Source: Pseudomonas sp. 21 (GTDB lineage: Bacteria; Pseudomonadota; Gammaproteobacteria; Pseudomonadales; Pseudomonadaceae). From it: a DNA stretch of 64,000 bases. Under the pieces are notes generated by a model. It was not told the origin of the DNA. It saw nothing but the letters and a program-made list of their open reading frames with translations, and did not search any database. Where the stretch lies: NCBI RefSeq assembly GCF_000955805.1, contig NZ_JYOA01000003.1:422625-486624 (forward strand), read 5' to 3'. Below are positions 57,988 through 64,000 of this stretch, piece after piece; position 1 is the first letter of the stretch; each line of letters starts with the position of its first letter. The translations under genes and the position numbers were made by a program.

Positions 57988-58518
57988 ATGCGCAAACCCC
58001 TGTCCGGATGCTTCACCGCCCTCTGCCTGCTGCTCTCCAGTGGCCTGGCTTCGGCCGCACCCTTCACCCGGGCTGACCTGGTTGGCTGGCCACGCATGAA
58101 TGTCGCCGACTTCGCCTGCCTGCTGGAGCAGCGCACCGGTCACGCTGACGCGCAGTTCAGCTGCGCCGCCAGCAAGAAGCTGAGCAACTGGGGCGACGCC
58201 TGCCACGACACCGACCTCAGCTACGCCGGCCCGCAGTTGCCCGAGGCGCTGGCGCGCCAGCTCGACCCGCGCATCACGGCGGTGGACCTGGACTGGGAGT
58301 TCGGCCGCCTGCAATCGGTGAATGTCACCTTCGACAGGATCATGACCGCGGAAGAAGTTGCGGACATCTTCCCCGAGGTGAACCTGGAAGACCCGACGTC
58401 ACGGGAAAACCTGAGCAACGCCTCGCTGCAGGATTGTGCCGAAGACGCCTCGTGCCTCTACCTCGAAGGCTTCGAGCACCTGGGCGGCGGCGATGTGGAC
58501 TGCGAGGATGCTCAGTAG
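57988..58518 (+). CDS. secreted hypothetical protein
   Basis: A 176-residue protein with a clear signal peptide (RKPLSGCFTALCLLLSSGLASA, cleavage near ASA at 21-23). The mature part contains eight or so cysteines (for example FACLLEQ, FSCAA, GDACHDT, QDCAEDASCLYLE), which suggests a disulfide-stabilised periplasmic or secreted protein. I recognise no family. It is divergent from ccdAB, and its 3' end overlaps that of the DUF350 gene by 7 nt. Confidence 0.7.
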   Translation: MRKPLSGCFTALCLLLSSGLASAAPFTRADLVGWPRMNVADFACLLEQRTGHADAQFSCAASKKLSNWGDACHDTDLSYAGPQLPEALARQLDPRITAVDLDWEFGRLQSVNVTFDRIMTAEEVADIFPEVNLEDPTSRENLSNASLQDCAEDASCLYLEGFEHLGGGDVDCEDAQ

Positions 58519-58910
58519 GTCATGCAGGCGGCGTTGAGCAGACCGATGCACAGCGAGGCGCCACCGAGGAATACGCCGTGGGCCAGGGTGTTGCTTTCGA
58601 TGCCGGCCTTGAGCTCCGGCACCAGGCGCGACAGGCCGAGGAACACCAGCACCTGCACCAGCATGGCGATCACGCCCCAGATCAGCATGTCGACCAGGCT
58701 GACACTGTGGGCGATGGCGCTGGCCAGCGGCAGGGCGAAGCCCAGCAGGGTGCCGACCAGTGCCACGGCGGCGCTGATGTTGCCCTGGCGGATCAGCTGG
58801 ATTTCCGCGTAGGGCGTCAGGCGGATGTAGAGGCTGGTGAACAGGCCGAACAGGCCGATGGCCGAGGCGAAGTAGGCGAGGAAATTGGGCAGGGTCTGCA
58901 GCAGGTTCAT
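58512..58910 (-). CDS. DUF350 (YjfL-like) membrane protein
   Basis: A 132-residue inner-membrane protein with four predicted helices (FLAYFASAIGLFGLFTSLYI; SAAVALVGTLLGFALPLASAIAHS; DMLIWGVIAMLVQVLVFLGLS; THGVFLGGASLCIGLLNAACM approximately). This is the DUF350/YjfL family. It is the last gene of a four-gene minus-strand operon, 10 nt after the ATP-grasp gene. E. coli has the same neighbourhood of DUF350 (YjfL), DUF1190 (YjfM) and YjfC. Function unknown. Confidence 0.85.
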   Translation of the reverse strand: MNLLQTLPNFLAYFASAIGLFGLFTSLYIRLTPYAEIQLIRQGNISAAVALVGTLLGFALPLASAIAHSVSLVDMLIWGVIAMLVQVLVFLGLSRLVPELKAGIESNTLAHGVFLGGASLCIGLLNAACMTY

Positions 58911-58920
58911 GGCGGATCCT

Positions 58921-60036
58921 TCAGACGAAATAGTGGGGAACGAAGCGGCTGCTGTCGCGGGTGATGGCGCTGGCGTCCTCGCGGATGCCCAGGCCGGCGG
59001 CCTGGCCGTCGATCACCCAGCAGCCCAGCACGGCGTAGTTGCCGTCGTGGTTGGCCAGCGGCGCGTAGCCCTGGTAGATGCAGGGCGCGTCGGCGTGGGG
59101 GCCGTCGCTTTCCAGCTGCAGGTCGCCGGCGACGATGCGGATGTTTTCGCCCTCGCGGGAATACAGCGGTTTGCGCACGTAGGCGCCGGGGATGTCCTGG
59201 CGGTAGCTGGCGGGCAGCAGGTTGGGGTGCTGCGGGTTGAGCTTCCAGAGGATCGGCAGCATGGCCTTGCTTGACATCAGCAGCTTCCAGGCCGGCTCCA
59301 GGAAACGGATGTCACTGCGCTCCAGGTGCTCGGCGAAGCTGTCCTGCAGCAGCCATTCCCAGGGGTAGAGCTTGAAGCAGTGGCGGATGTCCTGCTCGTA
59401 CTGGTCGATGAAGGTGCCGCGCCCGGCGTGATGGCCGATGAACTCCAGCGGCAGGTAGCGCGTGGGCAGGCCGGCCTGGTGCGCGGTGTCGAGCAGGTAG
59501 AGGGCGTTGCCGGTGTCTTCCTCGTGACCGTCGATGGCGGTGAAGTGCAGCAGGCCGTCCGGGGCGATGGCCTTCCAGCGCGCGATCAGCTTCTCGTGCA
59601 GCGAGTTGAACTGGTCGGCAGCCGGGTTCACGTCGTTCAGCCATTGCCACTGCACCACGCTGGCTTCCAGCAGGCCGGTAGGGGTGTCGGCGTTGTATTC
59701 GAGCATCTTCGGCTGGCCTTCGCCGTTCCAGGCGAAGTCGAAGCGGCCGTACAGGCTCGGGTCCTGGCGGTTCCAGGAACGGATGATTTCCTCGCGGGCG
59801 CCCGGCGGCAGCCGGAAGGGCTCGAAGTGGCCGGTGCGGATTACCCATTCCACGCACTCCAGGTAGCGCTGGTGCAGGTCTTCGCTGGCGGCCTCCAGCG
59901 TCTCGATCTGTTCGAGGCTGAATTCGTAGGCCACCGATTCGTCCCAGTACCGGCCGTCGATGCTGTGGAAGGTGAAGCCGACCGCCTCGCAGCGCTCGCG
60001 CCAGTCGGCGCGCGGCGTCATGGTCAGGCGACGCAT
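58921..60036 (-). CDS. glutathionylspermidine-synthase-like ATP-grasp protein (YgiC/YjfC-like)
   Basis: A 371-residue ATP-grasp enzyme like the synthetase half of glutathionylspermidine synthase. Motifs visible are GRFDFAWNGEGQPKMLEYNADTPTG (residues 100-124), which carries Mg- and ATP-binding acidic and Asn residues, and YVRKPLYSREGENI near residue 300. E. coli YgiC and YjfC have the same size and no amidase domain. It probably makes an amide bond on an unknown peptide or polyamine. Its start touches the stop of the YgiB-like gene (60036), so translation is coupled. A second ATG at 60021 is possible. Confidence 0.88.
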   Translation of the reverse strand: MRRLTMTPRADWRERCEAVGFTFHSIDGRYWDESVAYEFSLEQIETLEAASEDLHQRYLECVEWVIRTGHFEPFRLPPGAREEIIRSWNRQDPSLYGRFDFAWNGEGQPKMLEYNADTPTGLLEASVVQWQWLNDVNPAADQFNSLHEKLIARWKAIAPDGLLHFTAIDGHEEDTGNALYLLDTAHQAGLPTRYLPLEFIGHHAGRGTFIDQYEQDIRHCFKLYPWEWLLQDSFAEHLERSDIRFLEPAWKLLMSSKAMLPILWKLNPQHPNLLPASYRQDIPGAYVRKPLYSREGENIRIVAGDLQLESDGPHADAPCIYQGYAPLANHDGNYAVLGCWVIDGQAAGLGIREDASAITRDSSRFVPHYFV

Positions 60037-60359
60037 CAGCCGCCCCCGGAGAAGCGCGCGCCGGAGTGGCCGAAGCCGCCGCGGGTGACCAGTTGGCGCG
60101 ATTGCACCTGGTAGGTCTGCGCGGTCTTCGGTCGCGAACCGTCCTCGTAGCTCGGCCCGCGGTAGCGCCCGGAACTGCTGCCACCGCCACTGCTGCTGGT
60201 GGTGGATTCCGGCTCGCAGGCATTGGGCGTGTTGCCCCAGTCCTTCAGGCAGTCTTCGCGGTTGGCATAAAGGTCGCGGTACACCGGGTTGTGGTGCAGC
60301 ACGCTGTAGAGCACCCCGCCGGTGAGCAGGGTGGTGAAGACGATGTTGGATTTCTTCAT
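60036..60359 (-). CDS. YgiB/YjfM-like (DUF1190-like) protein
   Basis: A 107-residue protein with an N-terminal signal anchor (SNIVFTTLLTGGVLYSVLH). It has a YANREDCLKDWGNTPNAC segment, a Ser/Gly-rich linker, and the C-terminal QLVTRGGFGHSGARFSGGG tail. E. coli YgiB ends in a similar VTRGGFGESVAK motif and also has an EDC-type cysteine segment, so I place it with DUF1190. The tail may be the substrate that the ATP-grasp enzyme modifies. The frame overlaps both neighbours by 1-4 nt. Confidence 0.72.
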   Translation of the reverse strand: MKKSNIVFTTLLTGGVLYSVLHHNPVYRDLYANREDCLKDWGNTPNACEPESTTSSSGGGSSSGRYRGPSYEDGSRPKTAQTYQVQSRQLVTRGGFGHSGARFSGGG

Positions 60360-61159
60360 GCTTGGTGGGTAGTGCGCCGGGTTCCGAGCTTGCGCCACAG
60401 CCAGCGCAGGATCAGCCCGGCGATCAGCAGCACGACCAGCAGCGGCAGGCCGAAGGCGGCGACCTGGATGGCATTGACGGTGCCGTCGGTGAGTTCGTCC
60501 AGCGAGTTGCCGAAGGCCTTGCCGATGCGCGACCAGCGCCCGGTCGGCTGGTATTCGCTGGAGAAGTCCAGGGTCAGCAGGTTGGTGGCGATGCGTCGTT
60601 GCTGCTGGGCCGCGTCCTGGCTGGCGGCCTGCAGCTGCTGCTCGACCTCGGCGGTGGCCTTGGCCAGGGCCAGCAGGTCGCTGACGCTCATGTCCTTGCG
60701 GCCCTGGAAGCCTTGCAGGGTCTGGTATTCGCGCTCCAGCCGGTCACGCAGTTGCTGGTTGTCGCTGACCGCCTGGGCGAGGTCTTCGGCACGGGTGCTG
60801 CGGCTTTGCAGCTGCCCGCCTTCGGCGGCGAGGGCGACGAGTTTTTCAACGCCTTCGGGGACGATGCGCACGACGAGGTGCGCGTTGCGCATCTGGCTGT
60901 CGCCGCTCTGCTCGATGGCGATCAGCTCGCACTGGCCGAAACGGTCCTGGGTGCAGGCGTCGCGGGAGGCGGCCAGTTGCGCGTCGATGCGCTCGCTGGC
61001 CAGGCGGATGCCGACCTGGTGTTCATAGGCGAGGAAGGATCCGGCTTTCGCCGCTTCCCCCTGGAAAGCGGCGCCGGAACCGGCGGCGTGCTCCGAGGGA
61101 GCGCCGCAGCCGGCGAGGGCGGCGCTCAGGGCGAGCGCAGCCAGGCGGTGCAGTTTCAT
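60356..61159 (-). CDS. DUF4349 lipoprotein
   Basis: A 267-residue protein with a lipoprotein signal (LAALALSAALAGC, lipobox Cys18). The periplasmic part carries a DUF4349-type coiled-coil region (QSRSTRAEDLAQAVSDNQQLRDRL and DLLALAKATAEVEQQLQAAS), followed by a C-terminal transmembrane helix (AFGLPLLVVLLIAGLILRWLWRK) and a basic tail. So it is tethered at both ends. It is the first gene of the operon with the YgiB-like, ATP-grasp and DUF350 genes (overlaps of 4 and 1 nt, gap 10 nt), and is 30 nt after metG. Confidence 0.85.
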   Translation of the reverse strand: MKLHRLAALALSAALAGCGAPSEHAAGSGAAFQGEAAKAGSFLAYEHQVGIRLASERIDAQLAASRDACTQDRFGQCELIAIEQSGDSQMRNAHLVVRIVPEGVEKLVALAAEGGQLQSRSTRAEDLAQAVSDNQQLRDRLEREYQTLQGFQGRKDMSVSDLLALAKATAEVEQQLQAASQDAAQQQRRIATNLLTLDFSSEYQPTGRWSRIGKAFGNSLDELTDGTVNAIQVAAFGLPLLVVLLIAGLILRWLWRKLGTRRTTHQA

Positions 61160-61188
61160 CGATGGCCTCCTTGCCGTGATGGAGCGTC

Positions 61189-63225
61189 TTACTTGACGCG
61201 CTGGCCCGGCTTGGCGCCGCTGTCCGGGCTCAGCAGGTAGATCTCTTCACCGCCGGGGCCGGCGGCCAGGACCATGCCTTCGGAGACGCCGAACTTCATC
61301 TTGCGCGGGGCCAGGTTGGCCACGTACAGAGTCAGGCGGCCTTCGAGCTTGCTCGGGTCCGGGTAGGCGCTCTTGATGCCGGAGAACACGTTGCGCTTCT
61401 CGTCGCCGATATCCAGGGACAGGCGCAGCAGCTTGTCGGCGCCTTCGACGAACTCGCACTTCTCGATCAGCGCGATGCGCAGGTCGACGGCGGCGAAGGC
61501 GTCGAAGTTGATTTCCGCGGCCAGCGGGTCCTTGGTCAGTTCGCCGTTACCGGCGGGCTTGGGTGCGCTGGCGAGGAGGTCTTCCTTGGAGGCTTCGATC
61601 ATGGCTTCGATTTTCGCGGGCTCGATACGGGTCATCAGCGGGTTGAACGGGTTCAGCTGGTGGTTGGCCAGCAGTTGCTCGTGGTCGGCCCACTTCAGCG
61701 GGGCGACGTTGAGGAAGGCTTCGGCGGCCACGGCCAGCTTCGGCAGCACCGGCTTGAGGAAGATCACCAGCTGGCGGAACAGGTTCACGCCCAGGGCGCA
61801 GATCGCCTGGACTTCATCCTGCTTGCCTTCCTGCTTGTTCAGGGCCCACGGCGCCTTGTCGGCGATCCAGGCGTTGGCCTGGTCGGCGAGGGCCATGATT
61901 TCACGCATGGCGCGGCCGAAGTCGCGGGCTTCATAGGCGGCGGCAATGCTCGGCGCGGCGTCCTTGAAGGCCTGGGCCAGTTCCGGCGCCGGGTTGGCGT
62001 CCACCAGCAGGCCGTTGTTGCCCTTGTGGATGAAGCCGGCGCAACGGCTGGCGATGTTCACCACCTTGCCGACCAGGTCGGAGTTGACCTTCTGCACGAA
62101 GTCCTCGAGGTTCAGGTCGAGGTCGTCCACGCCGCGGCCCAGCTTGGAGGCGTAGTAGTAGCGCAGGTATTCCGGGTCCAGGTGATCCAGGTAGGTGCGC
62201 GCCTTGACGAAGGTGCCGCGCGACTTGGACATCTTCTGGCCGTTGACGGTCAGGTAGCCGTGCACGTTCAGCGCGGTCGGCTTGCGGTAGCCGGCGCCTT
62301 CGAGCATGGCCGGCCAGAACAGCGCGTGGAAGTTGACGATGTCCTTGCCGATGAAGTGGTACAGCTCGGCGTCGGAGCCCTGCTTCCAGTAGGCGTCGAA
62401 GTCCAGTTCCGGGCGGCGTGCGCAGAGGTTCTTGAAGCTGGCCATGTAGCCGATCGGCGCGTCCAGCCAGACGTAGAAGTACTTGCCCGGCGCGTCGGGG
62501 ATCTCGAAGCCGAAGTAGGGCGCGTCGCGGGAGATGTCCCACTCCTGCAGGCCGGAATCCAGCCATTCGGCGAGCTTGTTGGCCACCGATTCCTGCAGGG
62601 CGCCGCTGCGGGTCCACTGCTGCAGCATGGCCTGGAAGTCAGGCAGCTTGAAGAAGTAGTGCAGCGACTCCTTGAGCACCGGGGTGGCGCCGGAGATCGC
62701 CGATTTCGGGTCCTTCAGCTCGGTGGGCGCATAGGTCGCGCCGCAGGCTTCGCAGTTGTCGCCGTACTGGTCGGCGGTGCCGCACTTCGGGCAGGTGCCC
62801 TTGATGAAGCGGTCGGCCAGGAACATCTGCTTTTCCGGGTCGAAGTACTGGGTCACCGGGCGGGTGGCGATGTGGCCGGCGTCGCGCAGTTTCAGGTAGA
62901 TGGCCGAGGACAGCTCGCGGTTCTCTTCCGAGTGGGTCGAGTGGTAGTTGTCGAACTCCACCAGGAAGTCGGCGAAATCACCCATGTGCTCGGCGCGCAC
63001 GCCGTCGATCAGTTGCTCGGAGGTGATGCCTTCGCGCTCGGCGCGCAGCATGATGGCCGAACCGTGGGCATCGTCCGCGCACACGTACACCGCCTGGTTG
63101 CCACGCATCTTCTGGAAGCGAACCCAGATGTCGGTCTGGATGTACTCCAGCATGTGACCGAGGTGGATCGAACCATTGGCGTAGGGCAGGGCGCTGGTGA
63201 CGAGGATCTTGCGGGCTTCGGACAT
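61189..63225 (-). CDS. metG: methionyl-tRNA synthetase
   Basis: A 678-residue class Ia aminoacyl-tRNA synthetase. The HIGH motif reads HLGH at residue 21, the KMSKS loop is [13 protein letters not shown], and a zinc knuckle, [18 protein letters not shown], lies at about residues 145-162. The C-terminal 110 residues are the tRNA-binding OB-fold ([21 protein letters not shown]). Length is that of the dimeric form with a C-terminal domain. The ATG at 63225 is the obvious start. Confidence 0.97.
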   Translation of the reverse strand: MSEARKILVTSALPYANGSIHLGHMLEYIQTDIWVRFQKMRGNQAVYVCADDAHGSAIMLRAEREGITSEQLIDGVRAEHMGDFADFLVEFDNYHSTHSEENRELSSAIYLKLRDAGHIATRPVTQYFDPEKQMFLADRFIKGTCPKCGTADQYGDNCEACGATYAPTELKDPKSAISGATPVLKESLHYFFKLPDFQAMLQQWTRSGALQESVANKLAEWLDSGLQEWDISRDAPYFGFEIPDAPGKYFYVWLDAPIGYMASFKNLCARRPELDFDAYWKQGSDAELYHFIGKDIVNFHALFWPAMLEGAGYRKPTALNVHGYLTVNGQKMSKSRGTFVKARTYLDHLDPEYLRYYYASKLGRGVDDLDLNLEDFVQKVNSDLVGKVVNIASRCAGFIHKGNNGLLVDANPAPELAQAFKDAAPSIAAAYEARDFGRAMREIMALADQANAWIADKAPWALNKQEGKQDEVQAICALGVNLFRQLVIFLKPVLPKLAVAAEAFLNVAPLKWADHEQLLANHQLNPFNPLMTRIEPAKIEAMIEASKEDLLASAPKPAGNGELTKDPLAAEINFDAFAAVDLRIALIEKCEFVEGADKLLRLSLDIGDEKRNVFSGIKSAYPDPSKLEGRLTLYVANLAPRKMKFGVSEGMVLAAGPGGEEIYLLSPDSGAKPGQRVK

Positions 63226-63349
63226 GATGATCGGCCGTTCCGGTTAAAACGAGGGAATCGGCAACTATATAGGGGCGAGGCGAAATTTTCATCCGTGGGC
63301 CGCTTGGCTGCAGGGATGAGTACGTCCGTGCACATCAGGCGCGTGGGCT

Positions 63350-63426
63350 GTTCGCGAGCAAGCTCGCTCCTACGAAAAGCAGGCTCGCGCGGGCCTGGGC
63401 TGTAGGGGCGAGCTTGCTCGCGAACC
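63350..63426. repeat. REP doublet (REPIN-like)
   Basis: Arms GTTCGCGAGCAAGCTCGCTC and GGCGAGCTTGCTCGCGAAC in the 289-nt intergenic region between divergent metG and mrp. It is placed between their promoters rather than after a gene end, unlike most copies here. Confidence 0.88.
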
Positions 63427-63514
63427 CCGCCTACCCCTGATGATCCCGAGCAAGGCGGCGGCGAGAGGCGTAAGATGCCCGCCTATTCTGCTCAGTCTTT
63501 CATCGGGAGTACCC

Positions 63515-64000
63515 ATGGGCGCCGCCAACCGAGCCACGGTGGAAAACCTTCTCCGCCAGATCAACGACCCCCACACCGGCCAGAACCTTCTGGACGCCGG
63601 TTACCTGCGCGAACTGGACATCCAGGGCGGGCGTATCTCGCTGACCCTGGAGCTGGGCTACGCCGCCGGCCTGTTCAGGAACGGCCTGGCGCAGACCGTG
63701 CAGATGGCCCTGGAAGCGCTGGAAGGCGTCGACTCGGCCCAGGTCAAGGTGGAAACCCACATCGCCGCGCACAAGGCCCAGGCCCAGGTGCCGGGCATGA
63801 GCAACGTGAAGAACATCATCGCCGTGGCCTCCGGCAAGGGCGGCGTGGGCAAGTCCACCACCGCCGCCAACCTGGCGCTGGCGCTGGCCCGCGAAGGAGC
63901 CAAGGTCGGCATCCTCGACGCCGATATCTATGGCCCGAGCCAGGGCATCATGTTCGGCATCCCCGAAGGCACCCGGCCGAAGATCCGCGACCAGAAGTGG
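63515..64000 (+). CDS. apbC: iron-sulfur cluster carrier ATPase Mrp/ApbC (5' part)
   Basis: The first 162 residues of an Mrp/ApbC-type protein, running off the window end. The N-terminal MIP18-like domain ([26 protein letters not shown]) is followed by a P-loop NTPase with the deviant Walker [21 protein letters not shown] at about residues 105-124, and [14 protein letters not shown]. In E. coli it carries and transfers [4Fe-4S] clusters. Divergent from metG, as in P. aeruginosa. GGGAG lies about 9 nt before the ATG. Confidence 0.95.
   Translation, partial: MGAANRATVENLLRQINDPHTGQNLLDAGYLRELDIQGGRISLTLELGYAAGLFRNGLAQTVQMALEALEGVDSAQVKVETHIAAHKAQAQVPGMSNVKNIIAVASGKGGVGKSTTAANLALALAREGAKVGILDADIYGPSQGIMFGIPEGTRPKIRDQKW

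Overview
The window is chromosomal DNA of a high-GC gammaproteobacterium, almost certainly a Pseudomonas of the P. aeruginosa group (P. nitroreducens, P. citronellolis or P. knackmussii type). The gene order metR-glpM-glpD-glpR-glpK-ybaK, argF, grxD, bfrB-bfd, rnt-pyrC, motY-argG-gloA, nth-rnf and metG-mrp follows what I recall of the PAO1 chromosome in the PA3480-PA3590 region. Seven copies of a Pseudomonas REP doublet (GCGAGC-AAG-CTCGC core) are scattered between genes. No rRNA, tRNA, CRISPR array, IS or prophage was seen.

Layout. 1-4.0 kb: an isochorismatase-like hydrolase with a divergent GlxA-type regulator, then small enzymes (DUF3303, cupin, VOC) and a membrane protein of unknown function. 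4.0-8.0 kb: a cobalamin riboswitch followed by three overlapping genes, a BtuB-like receptor, a [2Fe-2S] protein and a BtuF-like binding protein whose signal peptide is interrupted in frame by a REP doublet. 8-12.4 kb: ddl, an aldo/keto reductase, an NTF2-like protein with a methyltransferase, DUF3237 and a DCC-family protein. 12.6-18.4 kb: a TorF porin with an exported amidohydrolase and divergent LysR regulator, a LysE exporter with an AraC regulator, and a lipoprotein. 18.6-26 kb: an FMN glutamate-synthase-like protein, L-serine dehydratase, a LuxR regulator divergent from a nitrilase-type amidase and an APC permease, and a GST. 26-26.6 kb is a gene-poor gap with two strong terminators around a tiny ORF.

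26.6-38.5 kb: metR, a CopD-like membrane protein, an alpha/beta hydrolase, the glycerol-3-phosphate genes (glpM, glpD, glpR, glpK, with no glpF), ybaK, a phzF-like gene, an orphan ETF-alpha, and argF with an ABC ATPase. 38.8-51.4 kb: a molybdopterin oxidoreductase, grxD, an MFS transporter, the bacterioferritin pair bfrB/bfd with a Fur-box-like site, pyrC-rnt, motY, argG, gloA, ppnN, a PA3496-like protein and nth.

51.4-64 kb: the complete rnfABCDGE electron-transport operon runs into nth. A ccdAB toxin-antitoxin pair sits 37 nt upstream of rnfA in the same direction. Between it and metG lies a four-gene envelope operon (DUF4349 lipoprotein, YgiB/DUF1190-like protein, ATP-grasp YgiC-like protein, DUF350 membrane protein). 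metG and the 5' part of mrp end the window. The most unusual points are the ccdAB-rnf arrangement, the DUF350/ATP-grasp/DUF1190-like operon in the metG-rnfA slot, the REP doublet inside a signal peptide, and the missing glpF.
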